Shown here: in pieces, positions 44,961 through 56,930 of the stretch
How the letters are laid out: each line of letters starts with the position of its first letter
Numbering within the stretch: position 1 is the stretch's first letter
Assembly: GCA_958298945.1 (NCBI GenBank)
Contig: OY282606.1
Location: 26,013,740-26,077,739 of the forward strand
Direction: 5' to 3'
Length of the DNA: 64,000 bases
Source of the DNA: Atherix ibis
Taxonomy: Eukaryota > Arthropoda > Insecta > Diptera > Athericidae
The notes under the pieces: model-generated
The model's database searches: none
What the model was told of the DNA's origin: nothing
Seen by the model: the letters and a program-made list of their open reading frames with translations, nothing else
Program-made: the position numbers and the translations under genes

Positions 44961-46238
44961 AGATAGAAGATACTTGCAGAAATTTAAATATATTTTTTTT
45001 GAGAACAATTTAACCTTCTTTTTGGAGATTATAAATACTAATTCAAAATAATTTCAATAAATAATTATTTTTTTGGTAAATATCTATTCAGATTTATTGC
45101 TCAAAATGTAAATAGTAATATAGTCACCAAGTTACTTGTTTACAAATTATCACAAAATCATGAATTTTCTAGTGCTTTTTTAGTGACTATTTTCTTATCA
45201 ATATCCTGTTTATTACTAAAAAGTTTATCTAATAAGAATACTATCAACTCCTTTGTTCTAAAATATTTGCTGTAAAACAAAATACAATCTTTTTGTTGAC
45301 CTTCTCCCAAAGCACTCTTCTAAATATTAGTTCTGATTTTAATGCATACAAAAGCAAATTCAAAATCGGTTGACAAAAAGTTTCTCTTCAATTATTATTA
45401 AAAAAAAAAAAACAATCTTATACGCAGCAATAAAAATTTAAAAAAAACCATTCAAAATAAATAAACACCTTTGCCTGAAAGTAAGAACTTTTGTGTCGCT
45501 TGTACGATTTCAATTGAAGCCAAAATTAACACTGTTGACTTTTTGCATATATTTCCGGTATCAAATTATAAAAGAAAAAAAAATTATCTGAAACATTTTA
45601 ATCTAAATTGTATGATTGAGTTTATAATATTTTTGAACAAAAAAAATCTTAAATACGCAAATTAACATTCCGTAAAATCATCAATTATTATCTCCTTTTT
45701 CGTTTGGAATGGTTTTGTTTTTGTTTTTGTAGTTTTTCAACATGAACACTGATAGAGCTTTTTTGTGGAGAGATACTGACGCATAAATTGCCAAGTTGAC
45801 AATAATTTAAGCTATAATTTCACATTATTTAATCATTAAAAATTCATAATCAAAAATAATCAAGTTGGCTTCAATGTTGAAATTGAAGCCAACTTGATTA
45901 TTTTCGATTATGAAAATAATCAAGTTAGCGTCAATGTTGAAAATTGATTTTGATTGCATTTTTTTTTACTATTAAAATAATTTATTTCTAAATAAATTGA
46001 TTGCACGATCGGTTATCATTTTCTTATCAATGTTAGAATAGAATAGATTCCAAGTGTCGCATTTAATGGGGAATTTTTAATTCTCTACAATTTTGAATAT
46101 ATCAACAATAAAATAAAAAGATAAGCAGTAAAAATTCTGTAAAGAATGTCCTATTTTTGCCGAAATATTTTCTATTACGTTTTTTTTGTACAAAAGCTGT
46201 TCGTTCTCTGATAAAACATTGATTGCCGCTAATATACA
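44961..46238. other. AT-rich sequence with one hairpin
   Basis: No gene recognised. Contains the 31-bp inverted repeat at 45845-45912 and a partial third copy of its arm at 45913-45945. Confidence 0.4.
45845..45912. repeat. 31-bp inverted repeat, with a third partial arm
   Basis: The arms 45845-45875 and 45882-45912 are complementary with one mismatch (AATCAAGTTGGCTTCAAT on the left). A further direct copy of the left arm follows (AATCAAGTTAGCGTCAATG near 45917). Confidence 0.8.
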
Positions 46239-46598
46239 GGATTATCCAATTTGGGCTTAGGAAATTAAAATAAGCTAAAATTAAGATTTTATTATATTGG
46301 TTGGACCTTGCCAACAGTTCATCAAAATTTTTGAGGATTTCCGCATAGACGTGATATTTTGTGCAACGGCGTCAAATCGCACAATATTAGGGGCCAATTG
46401 GTATTATCAAATCTTGAAATTACCTGTTCTAGGAACTTTTCGTACAATAAAGCCGCAATGTGATTTGTGGTGCTATTTTGCTGAAATCATATATGGTCCA
46501 GATTAAAATCTTGGAATTCAAATTTGGTTATTATCCGACCAAAATGTATAAAAAACAGTTACTTTTTGCTAATACAATGGCTTTTCTATAGTCACATA

Positions 46599-47755
46599 TG
46601 AGGGTAGTTCCAGAAGTACCCGACCTGATGTATAAATGGAGGTTGTTTTTTGAAAAAAATTACATTGGTTGAAAGTACCGACTTTATAAAGCTTAAGTTT
46701 GAAGTTTGGTGATATGGAAAAATACCAACCTTACCAAACTTAAGTTTGAAATTTGGTGACATGGAAAAAATTGATCATCGTTATGTGATACAATACTTTT
46801 ATTTGAAACGTCTCAGTCCAACCAATATCAAAGTCGAGCTAGACTCTACTATTGTTTACAACAATAAAATATTGGATGACAGAGTTTAAACGAGTGTAAC
46901 ATCGCAGTGGTCGCCCAAATAAGGTGCAGAAAATCCACAAAATTCAATTAGATGACCGTTGACTGAAACTGCGCTAGCTAGCCGACATGGTAGGCATTTC
47001 GAAAAGTGCCGTACATCGCATATTGACTGAAAATTTGGACATGAAAAAGGGTGTCGCGTTTGCTCACAATTGAACATAAACAGAGTCGCTAGGATGTTTC
47101 AATCAAGTGTTTGGCGATGTTTCGCAGCAATAAAGCCAAGTTTTTGCGCTCATTCATAACTATGGATGATATATGGGGTCTATTACTTCATATTTGAGAT
47201 CAAATAATGAATGGAAGAGGAGAATCGGCTCCAAAGAAAGCGAAGACAGTTCCAACTGCTGGCAAGTTTATGGCGTCAGTTTTTTTTTTGGGGACGAGCA
47301 CAGGCTAATTTTCATTGATTATCTTCAAAAAAGAAAAACAATCAAACGGCGAATATTATGCGAAATTATTTCTACGAAATCCAGAAAAAATGGCCGCATT
47401 TGGCGAAAAAGAAAGTGTGTTCTTTCATCAATACAATGCACCAGTTCACACATCCATTATCACAATGGTTAAAATTAATTAGTTAAAGTTCGAATTTATT
47501 CTTCACGCACCCTATTCACCAGATTAAACCCCCTCGGATTATTTTCTCTTTACAAAATAGAAATAATTGCTCGATGGTAAATGGATATTTTGATGATCTC
47601 AACGGTTCTTACTATAAAAAGAGTATCGAAGCTATTGAACATCGCTGGAAAAAGTCTGTCGATCTAAAAGAAGTCTTTATTTAGAAATAAAGATATTTGT
47701 TCCGAAATTTTTTGTATTTTCTTAATTAGGTCGACTACTTTTGGAACTACCCTCG
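46599..47755 (+). mobile_element. Irritans-type mariner, full length with small deletions
   Basis: Flanked by TA at 46597-46598 and 47756-47757. The ends are inverted over about 27 bp with four mismatches (left GAGGGTAGTTCCAGAAGTAC). Length 1157 bp. A ~50-bp segment just before the start codon (CTTAAGTTTGAAGTTTGGTG) is duplicated. Fragments of the same family lie at 44300, 49597 and 58781. Confidence 0.88.
46761..47684 (+). pseudogene. Irritans-type mariner transposase, broken
   Basis: Starts ATG GAA AAA ATT GAT (MEKIDHRYVIQYFYLKRLSP), then NIKVELDSTI. An ~20-bp loss and frameshift follow near 46850. Later pieces are GISKSAVHRILTENLDM near 46993, a MDD-IWGLLLHI remnant of the first catalytic block near 47160, and GKFMASVFFGDEHRLIFIDY near 47262-47323. 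Then come VFFHQYNAPVHTS near 47420 (the second catalytic Asp is Tyr: QYN for QDN) and APYSPD near 47505. It ends KSVDLKEVFI with a TAG at 47682-47684. Many frameshifts; dead. Confidence 0.82.
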
Positions 47756-47990
47756 TATATCCAACAAGCGAGAAATGAGCCTCATCGCTAAAGGCGAAAC
47801 GTGACTATGGCAGAATTATCACGTTTGTATACATTTTTACAAGTTTAACCCATTGTTTAAGAATCCATAATAATAAAAAAAAAATGGCAAATCTTAAACT
47901 TAACAAATGCCATCTTAAATTATACACACTATAACATAAATGACAGTTTTCAAATGAGCAGATTGTATTTTCCGAATGGCAAAATGAAAG

Positions 47991-49103
47991 AATCTTCGTA
48001 GAAAAACTATAATATTTATATTTAGTTTTTGTTCTTGGCAGAAACAAAAAAACACGTGTAGAAATAAATTTTAAATTGAACTTTTAAAAATGAATAGAAA
48101 ATACGCAAAATTCTTCTTTAAAAATAGAAAGCTTTCGTATTTTTCTTGACATTCCAACTTTCATTTCGGCCTTCATTTAATTCCGACGCTTAGCTTTTCT
48201 CACCATTAAAATTTTTATGTTGGATTTTAAATAGAAAAAAAAACAACAACAACAAAATGATGTTACCTATAGTGAACTATTTGTAAATATAAGAAGAAAA
48301 AAAACGTAAATAAACAGATTTATTTGTAGACAATCAATTTTTTTTTGCTCAATAATCTCCTTAACGTAAATACATACTTTTATGTTGGATAGAAACTTTT
48401 CAGAGCAATGGACTTTTGGTTCGATTTAGTTTTCATCTAATTAGATTGTTGACACCAAATATTTACGCTACAAATAGTTCTGAACAACATAATTTGAATT
48501 ATTAATGGTTTTATTTTTTTAAAAGTTTTCCGAGCACAAACATTTAAAAACAAATAATTTATGAATGAGAATTTTTTTTGTTCTTTCATTTTTTATTATT
48601 TTAAATTTTACTCGTTCCCAAGCGATATTAGTGTTAGAAGAAAAAAAAAATTTTAAAAAATAGAAAGTTTACTATTTTTAAACTTTATATTATGATTAAT
48701 AATATTATGATATTGTTTAAAAAGTTTCTGAAGAGTTTGCTTATTAAAAAGAATTATTATTTTTAAATTGTACAGTGGGAAATTCGTATCATTTTATTAT
48801 TAAAAAGAATTATTATTTTTAAATTGTACAGTGGGAAATCCGTATCATTTTATTTAAATGGTTTATAAAAAAAGGTAACACACTCCAAATGATTTTAAAC
48901 TCATAATTTTTAAGTCGCCTGATATCTGCAATTAACGAAGGGATGAATTTATCTGTTCCTTGTTAATACCTAATATTATTGCCAATTTATGATTATTATG
49001 TTATAAAATTTGAACAGAATAATAAACTAATTTAAACACTTAAAAAAATATTATATTTCAAAAAATAAAAATCATGCTAATTTTGTTTTAAAAATATCCT
49101 TGC
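47991..49103. other. AT-rich sequence with one tandem duplication
   Basis: No gene recognised. Includes the 56-bp direct repeat at 48741-48852. Confidence 0.4.
48741..48852. repeat. 56-bp tandem duplication
   Basis: Bases 48741-48796 and 48797-48852 are identical except for one T/C (AAATTCGT against AAATCCGT). A recent local duplication. Confidence 0.9.
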
Positions 49104-49216
49104 GGATTATCCATTTCGTAATTCGAAAAGTAGAGTTCTTTCATTTGACAGCTGTCAAATACATATGTCATCTGAGGTGGCATTTTTTTTTAGCTTAAGG
49201 TTTATATAGTCCAAAA

Positions 49217-49593
49217 GGGTTATCCAATTCGGGCTTAGAAAAATAAAATAAGTTAAAATTAAGATTTCATTATATTGGTTGGACTTTGCCATTATGGGAA
49301 AATTATAAAATCATTCAAAAGGCTGCCATAAGACATTTAAGGCAATTTTTTAAGCCGGAATTACAACATTTAAGGTAACGGCCGAATTACATACACAAAT
49401 GATATTTTGTGTAGCCTTACAAGAACGAATCTAAGGCGTCAAATTACACGATATTGGGGGCCAATTGGCATTATCAAATCTTGAAGTTACCCGTTCTAGG
49501 AACTTTGGTCCAGATTAAAATCTGTGAAATTCAAAATATAAAATGCAAAAAAACCGCCACTTTCCGCTAATATAAGGGCTTTTCTATAGTCAC
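49217..49593 (-). mobile_element. Inner family A fragment, inverted inside the composite
   Basis: Starts with a family end (GGGTTATCCAATTCGGGC), followed by the 3' UTR and C-terminal blocks in inverse, very similar to 46239-46590. It stops at the mariner fragment. Confidence 0.7.
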
Positions 49594-49596
49594 ATG

Positions 49597-49920
49597 CGAA
49601 GGTAGTTCCAGAAGTACCCGACCTGATGTATAAATGGCGGTTGTTGTTTGAAAAAAAATACAATGGTCGAAAGTACCAACTTTACAAAGCTTAAGTTTAA
49701 AGTTTGGTAACATGGAAAATTTGAAATGTCTCAGTCCAACCAATATCAAAGTCGAGCTAGACTCTACTCTGGGGGAGTCTGCTTCTGCGTTTACAACAAT
49801 AAAATATTGAATGGCAGAGTTTAAACTACCAAATAACATGACTACGCCAAAAATAGTGAAAAAACCATTTTTGGCGTGGTCATACTACAAATTGGTGCTG
49901 GGTGACCATTTTGATATAAT
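49597..49920 (+). mobile_element. Irritans-type mariner fragment (5' end)
   Basis: Left terminal repeat (GGTAGTTCCAGAAGTACCCG) and leader, then a start codon at ~49713 and LSPTNIKVELDSTLGESASA, breaking at an NMTTPKIVKK segment near 49838-49862. A small inverted repeat (ATGACTACGCCAAAAAT and inverse) lies at 49838-49884. No catalytic region or right end. The break at ATATAATAAAGGTTTGCC is shared with 59082. Confidence 0.75.
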
Positions 49921-50637
49921 AAAGGTTTGCCATTTTATATAATAGGTCGTTAATATAAATGCAAAAGATACACCAGTTATATGCTGGGAGAACAGGTTTT
50001 GGGTGCTGATTTTTCGAACAAAAAAAAATATTTTTCAGCAAAGAGGCTCATTTCTCGCTCGGTTGATACGTCAATTAGCAAAATTACCATATATGAGGCT
50101 TTAAAAACCCACAAGTAACTGTTAAATAGCCATTGTATTCGTGAAAATTGACTTTACTGTGAATTTTGGTTATGAAGGTGTCATTGGTCCGTGAGAAAGA
50201 TTTTCATCTGAACTATATGTGACTTCAAAATAAAGCCACCACAAGCCATACAACACGATATATTTTTGTTCTGTTGTCCAAAAAGCTCCCAACAGGAGAT
50301 TGGGTGATGTCACTGGGCCTCAATGATCGTGTAAATTTTTAGGACTTTTTTTTGTAAGGCCACGCAAAATATCATATTTAAGCAAATAAATTTCAAAATC
50401 AACACTGGTAAAATAATGGCCGATTTACAACCCGAAATGTGTGGACAAGTTATCAAAACGTATATCAAAAAGAATCGATACCTGCAAGAAACCTCGTGCT
50501 GACCATTTGAACGACATTATCTAGCATATATAATGGCATGATCTAAGCAATATAATGAAATAAAAATTTCATCAAAATCTAAATTCTAAAAATACTCTTT
50601 TAAACTGTATTTTCCGAAACGAAAACTGGATCAACCT

Positions 50638-52011
50638 CTACCAACGTAAAGTGTATCTAATTTTAACTATAAACCTTATGAATAAACAATTATTGTTCAT
50701 CACTTCAAACTAGATTATGATAAAAACAAAAATAAATTCAAATATAAATATAGATTTAATTAGGAGGTTGTCAAGTATAATTTGTAATTTGTATTTAATT
50801 GATACGAAATTAAATGGTAAAAAGAAAATAGTCAATTTTTCGTTTCAATAAATTTTGTTCGCTCATCCATTGATTAAATTTCGAATTTTTTTCTGCATAT
50901 AATCTAAATACCATTATAAAAAGATAATCCATCTTATCTACTACGTAGTCATAAATATATAATTTTAGATTATAATTATCTTTTTGAAGTCAATCTTTTA
51001 TCCATTAAATTATTCAAGCAAAAACATTGAATGAAAATAAAAATAAAAATAACAATATTTTGTAGAATTTGCATATATTATTTAAGTTATTTGATCATAT
51101 GATTACGAATTCGGAGATTATAATATTCAATTATATTAAAATTAAACTACAAAAGTATACAATTTAAAAATATTTTTATTTTATGTTTTTAATAATTTTT
51201 TTTTTCCATTTCAAATTAAAACCATTACCGATGATAATATTGTAGTATGTCAAATGGAATGTTTTGCTTATAGTTTTTATCAAAAAAATTCATCAAATTC
51301 AGTTTTTGTGAAAAATATTTTTACATAACAGGAATGTTTTTATAATATTAATAATAAAAATATAAAAGTTTTTATTTACTGGATAAGAGCGGACATTTTT
51401 ATCAAATTTGTTTTCTGTTTTTTTTTTTCACAATTTCGTTGATGATTATTTGAGTGCGATTTATTTAATTTGTGTTTAACTGGAAATTATTTTTAATAAA
51501 TAATTGAAATAATTCTTTAAAAAAATTTGCTTATTTTTAGTTAAAAATAAATTGGCTTTTAATTAATCAAAGAAAAAGATGCTAAAAATTTTTCTAAATT
51601 TCCGGCATTTAATTATGGTTCAAATATAGAATAAGTTTCTGGTGACTTTTAATCAAATCCTTAAACCTTTAGCAAACTTTACTGGTCAAACAGTATGAAA
51701 ATCGTTCTTAGAAAAGAATAGACTTAATTGGGTGGTTTTGGTATTTACTAATACGAATGAACACGGAAAAATTATGTCACTTAGAAATTGTTTTTAAAGC
51801 TCATCTGAATATTAATATTTAGAATTTTTTGATATTTTTTTTTTCAATTTACAATTTCAATTAAAGTAACAAAGGATCACATTATAACGAATATACTATA
51901 GAGAGAGGCGTTTAAAATTTTACGTAGGATTGGACTCGACGGAAGTTAGAAGGCTTTGTTGAACGCCATAGTTTAAGTCCGTAAGTCCATATGGGCTTAA
52001 GTGCTGTATTA
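50638..52011. other. AT-rich sequence, nothing recognised
   Basis: No supported feature over 1.4 kb. Confidence 0.4.
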
Positions 52012-53224
52012 CCAGGTGTATACGCTTAAATCCGCGGTTTTTTAGTTAAAAAAACACATGTTTTTTTTCATAGAAAGTAAAAACAAATTTATTCAAAGTA
52101 CTTGCCCTCGCTAGCTACACATTTTTTCCATCTCTCGGGCAATTTGTGGATACCACGCCAAAAAAATTCCTTCTCTTTCGAGGCAAACCACTCATTAAGC
52201 AATCGTCGGACGTCTTCGTAAGAATCGAAGTGCTGCTCAGCGACCGTCGAAGGGGCCAGGTCTGGTGAATAAGCGGGGTGGGGTTGCACCTCCCAGTTTA
52301 GTGTCTCCAAGTAGTTTCGGACCATTTTTGACGTCTGCGATGGTGCGTTGTCGTGGAGGAAAATCAGCTTGTCATGTCTTTGTTGATAATCCGTAATTTT
52401 TTCACGCATAGCACGTTGCAATTTGATCAGGTGTTGGTGGTAGCGGTGGGCATTGACAGTTTCACCAGGTTTCAATATCTCATAGTAGACGATACCCTGC
52501 TGATCCCACCAAACACACAGCATCGTCTTCCGGCCGAAGCGATTTGGTCTTGGGGAAGATGTTGATGGTTGGCCGGGATCAACCCACGATTTCTTGCATT
52601 TCAGATTCTCGAAATATATACATTTTTCATCGCCTGTCACAATCCGATGAAGGAACAACTTTCTTTTTTGTCTGGCGAGCAAGATTTCGCATGTGTTTTG
52701 GCGTCGCTCCATCTGCCTACCCATTTTCCGATCTTTTCAATCTTCCCCATGGCACGTAGATGGTTGAGTAACACCAAATTCCTGCGCGAGCATTTTTTGC
52801 GATTGAGTATTCTCTTCGTCCAAAAGAGCCTGCAATTGATGGTCCTCAACCTTCCTAGGCCGATTTTCACGCTTCTTGTCCCACAAGTCAAATTTGTCGT
52901 CTTTGAACCGACGAAACCAATCTCGGCACTTTCTTTCCGATAAAGCACTGTCACCATAGGCCTCCATAAGCATTCAAACCGATTCGGCAGCCGATTTCTT
53001 CAAATTGAAGCAGAAAAGCAGAACTTTCCGCATATGCTCTTTTTCTGGCACAAAACTAGACATGATTACCAAAGGAAAAATGTATGTTGTTGTCCGAAAT
53101 TGCTGACAATGTGCACTGATTAATGTTGAAAGATGTCAAACTCATAAAAAAAAGTATGGTGTAGCTTAATACGCTCCCTCACGCCATCTATGACCAAACA
53201 GCGGATTTGAGTTTATACACCTGG
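52012..53224 (-). mobile_element. Mos1-like mariner, copy 2
   Basis: Flanked by TA at 52010-52011 and 53225-53226. The ends are inverted (CCAGGTGTATACGCTTAAAT at the plus-strand left end, inverse at the right). Length 1213 bp. The transposase is on the minus strand. Confidence 0.92.
52089..53063 (-). pseudogene. Mos1-like transposase lacking the third catalytic Asp
   Basis: The ATG at 53063 opens the same N-terminus as the copy at 5250. After a stop near 52980 and a frameshift near 52745 the frame is open for over 200 codons (from MGRQMERRQNTCEILLARQK to KCVASEGKYFE). The first block is VTGDEKCIYF, with Cys for the usual Trp. The second (FLHDNAPSQT) is intact. The third is deleted: SPDLAPS joins directly to TVAEQHFD, removing the DYHLF segment and about 12 residues. 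Catalysis is therefore impossible whatever the frameshifts. Confidence 0.9.
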
Positions 53225-53428
53225 TATATTTAATAATTTACTGTTTATTGCTACGAATTCCAGGTCAATTGTTTGTCCATGAATACTTTAATCTTTTCAA
53301 TATAATGCTACCATTAAGGAGTAGTGAGATAGACAAGCTCATGGCAATGGGTAAAAGTAACATGAACACTTTTTCTCTCATTTACCTTTATTCTCCATTT
53401 TATACACTAGTGTTGGAATTTTAGAATT
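53225..53428. other. Short non-coding spacer
   Basis: AT-rich, nothing recognised. Confidence 0.3.
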
Positions 53429-53737
53429 TTAATTATTCATAGTTAAAATTGCTGAATTGTCGCCATTCATTAGCATAAAAATATTGTTGGTGCTAGGGAT
53501 ATTGGAAGTATAAATATTACAAAATATAGGACCAAGGATACTACCCTGAGGGATACTCATTAAAGAAGTAATATCAGAGTATGCCTGTTTTTTATAAATT
53601 TGAAAGTTACGTTCGGAGAGATCCTTTCTCCTTCTTGTTTTCTTAATTATAAGAAAATAAAAAGCAGAAACGATAATCCTGAGCTTCCATAAAAGTCCCA
53701 ATGCCATTGATGATGGAATGTTGAGTGCATAAACCAA
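53429..53737 (-). pseudogene. Jockey-like LINE reverse transcriptase fragment
   Basis: Open for 102 codons. It contains DLSERNFQIYKKQAYSDI, then IPQGSILGPIFCNIYTSNIP, the RT motif PQGSxLGPxxxxIYTSDIP of jockey-type LINEs. Then follows a damaged active site, MLMNGDNSAILTMNN, where YADDTAIL is expected. Active-site residues are mutated (ADD to GDN). Upstream and downstream ORF2 parts are missing. Confidence 0.75.
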
Positions 53738-54790
53738 CCAAACTGGTGATTTGGAACAAATTTTCTTAAAAATAAAAAATTTTTGTTATTTTTGCTATTC
53801 TTTTGTTTCAATAATTTTTTCGGTAAAAAAAAACATTTCCTATTTTACTTTTTATTAAAACAAAAAAAAAAACATTTTCTTAAATACTTTTCCTTAAATA
53901 ATTTCTTTCGTTCACTTTTGTTAAGGGAGAAAGCTCATCAATTTTGTTTTGTACATTTTCTATTTGTTTTTTTTTTTTGGTTTTTTTTTTGATAATTTCT
54001 AAAAGTTTATAGCACTAATTTGGCTAAATTATAGCTGTCTTTCTTTTAAATAGAAAAGAAGGTGACAAAACTTAAAATGGCAGAAAATTATTGCTAATCA
54101 AAAATAAAAACAAAAAAACAAAATTCAACTCATCAACACTTAATTTGAGAAAAACTTTTGAAGCAAAAAAAAAACGAAGAAAAAAATGAATAATTGGCAT
54201 AGCTTTTTATATAAAGAGTTGAAATATCTACGATTATATTTTTTTTTATTGTTGTTGCCTTTAAGTTAAATTCCATCAGTAAAACTCACTCTCATATCAC
54301 TTTCATTTCTTTCGATTTTGAAGTACCATAGTTAACGAGCAACTACTTTCGTGGTTTAAGTAGCGTTGAAAACTGCAAAAAAAAATGAATATATTACCTA
54401 CAATTTTATGTAGTACAGAGTAACTTGTATGCGGATTTGGTGAAAAAAGTGTGACATTGGTTAGGAACTCATTAAGAAATCTTTGGCGCATAAATACACC
54501 CACTAGTAAAATCTGTCATTTGTGCAACCAATAACTGCAATGTACCTGAACTTGGCTACACATAATTGTTATATGTTATTTAATTGGTTTTGTTTCTTTA
54601 TGAATTCAACGGTATTAGTTTGTTTAGCAAATAAAGACAATATTTTTTAAATATTTATACTGCAATTAATAAAAGTTTTTTTTATGCTTAATTTTTTTTA
54701 CATTTTATGCTGATGGCTTTGTAGGATAGTGTGAGGACTACTAAAAATATCTGCTCATATTATAAATACTGTTTAACATTGTTTTCGAAA
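53738..54790. other. AT-rich sequence, nothing recognised
   Basis: Long T/A runs; open frames are low-complexity. Confidence 0.4.
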
Positions 54791-54793
54791 TTA

Positions 54794-55107
54794 CGAGGTG
54801 TGCCACAATAGTAATGAAAGTGATTTTATTTTATTTTTATACATCAATCTTATCACCTTCGAAATATTTCCCTTGGGCAGGTATAAATTGGCGGAGGCGT
54901 TGTTTCCATTCCTTGTAGCAGTGTTGATTATCTGCGGTACCAAAATGACCTTGTAGAACAAAAAAAAAGGTACACGGACTCTTATATCAACTCGTTGATA
55001 GAGATGGTCGTATGATAGCTTGTTATGGTGGAGCATCCTAATGTCTGCACCGGCCAATCTGAGACGAAGAATCATTTTTTTTTCATATCAAGAAATTGAT
55101 GACAGTG
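54794..55107 (-). pseudogene. C-terminal fragment of another mariner family
   Basis: The left end follows TA (54792-54793) and reads CGAGGTGTGCCACAATAG. On the minus strand the sequence gives CYKEWKQRLRQFIPAQGKYF then EGDKIDV and a stop (about 54930-54850), the usual C-terminus of mariner transposases. Upstream, 54990-55075 is open but unassigned. It resembles the relic at 4350-4850 in its FRDCYEEWKQ region. The SETMAR-like copy at 55110 inserted next to it. Confidence 0.5.
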
Positions 55108-55109
55108 TA

Positions 55110-56392
55110 CGAGGTCTGTTCAAAAGTATCGCGAGTTGTTTTTTCAAAAATAATTTATTTATTCATGAATATCTGTTTTGTCCCCTTCAAAGTAATCCCC
55201 ACCAGATATTATACACTTGTGCCAATGTTTCTGCCAATCCTCGAAGCACTTTAAACAAGCATTTTTTGTGATCTTGTTCAGCTCCTCCTTTGATGCCGTT
55301 TTTATCTCCTCAATTGTAGCGTAGCGTCGTCCTTTCATGGAGCTCTTCAAAAAGTCACAGGGGACCAGATCTGTGGAATACGGTGCCTGCGGTATTATTT
55401 GTGTGTGTTTTTTTTTGCCAATAATTCGCCTACAAGCAACGATGCATGAGCAGGGGCGTTATCATGGTGCAAAAACCAATTTTTGTTCTTCCACAAATCC
55501 GGGCGTTTCTGGCGGATTGCTTCGCGAAACTTGCGCATAACTTGCAGGTAATATTTCTTATTGAACGTTCTACCTTATGGCAATAACTCATGATACACCA
55601 CGCCCCTACAATCGAAGAAAACTGTAAGCAAAACCTTCACATTCGACCGAACTTGGCGCGATTTTTTCGGTCTTGGCTCGTGCGGCAGTTTCCATTAGGA
55701 TGATTGAGCTTTGGTTTCACGTCATAACCATAAACCCATGATTCGTCACTAGTTATGATCCTCTGGACAAATTTGGGTCGTCGTGGACAGAGTCCAACAG
55801 CTTTTTAGCAATGTTAATGGGATGCTGTTTTTGGTCGAAATTGAGCACTTTTGGTACGAATTCCGCGGCGACCCGTCTCACGGCTAAATCATTAGTAAAA
55901 ATCGAATGGCACGAGCCAATCGATATGTTTAAGTCCTCAGTAACTTCTCTAACGGTGATTCGACGATTGACCAATACTATTTTCTTCACTTCATCAATGT
56001 TTTCGTCTGTTGTTGACGTGCTCGGGCGTCCGGCATGCTTTTCGTCGTGAACGAACATTTTGTACCACCGATAAACGTTGCTTCAGTCCAAGGTAGCTTC
56101 ACCATATGCCATAGTAAATATTTGGAATGCGTCCGCCCAATTAATTTTGTTATTCACACAAAATTTGATACAGATTCTTTGATCCATTTTTTTGGAATGG
56201 GCAAAAATCGAAGACGAGCCAAAACACGTGCAAGCAAAACAGCTGTAAAAAATTAACTGAACATTCAAAATGACCGAACTTGTCGGCATAAGTGAAAGAA
56301 ATGAGTACCAACATAACGGCAAAAAACATCGAAAATCGAATATACTTAAAGCGCGAAAAACAAAATTCGCGATACTTTTTGAACAGACCTCG
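55110..56392 (-). mobile_element. SETMAR-like mariner, copy 6, full length
   Basis: Flanked by TA at 55108-55109 and 56393-56394, with ends CGAGGTCTGTTCAAAAGTATC and the inverse. At 1283 bp it is the only copy with both ends and the whole coding span, so it best represents the parent of the deleted copies. Confidence 0.93.
55159..56187 (-). pseudogene. SETMAR-like mariner transposase, full length but broken
   Basis: The ATG at 56187 opens MDQRICIKFCVNNKINWADA and the HTH (AYGEATLD, then a stop where Arg is expected, SNVYRWYKMF). The middle frame runs HDEKHAGRPSTSTTDENIDE and NRRITVREVTEDLNISIGSC to VPKVLNFDQKQHPINIAKKL. Frameshifts then break the catalytic half. The C-terminus is intact: MKGRRYATIEEIKTASKEEL to GGDYFEGDKTDIHE with stop at 55159. 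In broken frames the first catalytic block (LVTNH, damaged) and DLVPCDF (third Asp) can be found. About 343 codons, normal for mariner. Confidence 0.88.
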
Positions 56393-56746
56393 TATGCTGG
56401 AGACAAAGGAACAATCAATCATTCCACATTTTCATAATTTTTCTATGTTGAAGGAGTTTCTGAACGAGGTTCATCTTCCAGAGTTTCTGGTTCCTCCGAA
56501 AAAATTTTATGCCTCCTTAAAACTTGTATTTTATTCTTCATAGGCTCCAAATATCTAAGAGGTACTAACGTACAAGCTACGGTGAAAAGGAAGTCCACAG
56601 TGTTGCCAAATTGTTGGCAGTGATATCAGTTCCAAAATACTCTTCTGCCATGTCTCGTAGAAATATATTTTTTTAATTAATATTTTTCACTAGAAATTAT
56701 TTTATTTTCAATTAGTTTAAAATCTTGATTATACTGATGAGTCCAT

Positions 56747-56930
56747 GCTGGTGTTCCTCAGCGCTATTTTCTTGGTTCCATTTTACCTCAACTAGCACAC
56801 ATTTTCAGGTTTATATCCGTATTTTCAGGTTACACTACAATTCTAATGCTGTCGTATGAATATAAATCTAAAAAATATCATGAAAATCTAATTACTACTT
56901 GCAATAAAATCTGCAGCGTTGCCAGATCGC
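56747..56930 (+). pseudogene. LINE reverse transcriptase scrap
   Basis: The plus strand reads AGVPQRYFLGSILPQL, which fits the RT motif AGVPQGSxLGPxLFNL. After a deletion comes FSGYTTILMLSYEYKS, fitting FADDTTILMLS with the catalytic ADD damaged. Then ITTCNKICSVA. The matches are short but ordered. Confidence 0.45.

Larger units (their letters stand above)
46239..47990 (-). mobile_element. Family A relic carrying an irritans-type mariner
   Basis: Starts with the family end GGATTATCCAATTTGGGC. The 3' part is at 46290-46590 (inverse of the C-terminal and middle blocks) and is interrupted at 46599 by the mariner. The relic resumes at 47758 (AAATGAGCCTCATCG, the EAHFSL region in inverse). It ends with ACAGTTTTCAAATGAG and TTTTCCGAATGGCAAAATG near 47950-47985. 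Confidence 0.65.
49104..50637 (+). mobile_element. Composite family A element, copy 1
   Basis: Outer element on the plus strand. The left end GGATTATCCATTTCGTAATT and palindrome TTGACAGCTGTCAA (49145-49158) match the right end TATTTTCCGAAACGAAAACT followed by GGATCAACC. Inside are a second family A piece in opposite orientation (49217-49593) and a mariner fragment (49597-49920). The outer transposase then resumes with the FSAKEAHFSLG-type block near 50035 and the EKPLYS block near 50105-50140. Its C-terminus is near 50400-50480 and its 3' UTR is GGCATGATCTAAGCAATAT. The same arrangement occurs at 58546. Confidence 0.7.
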
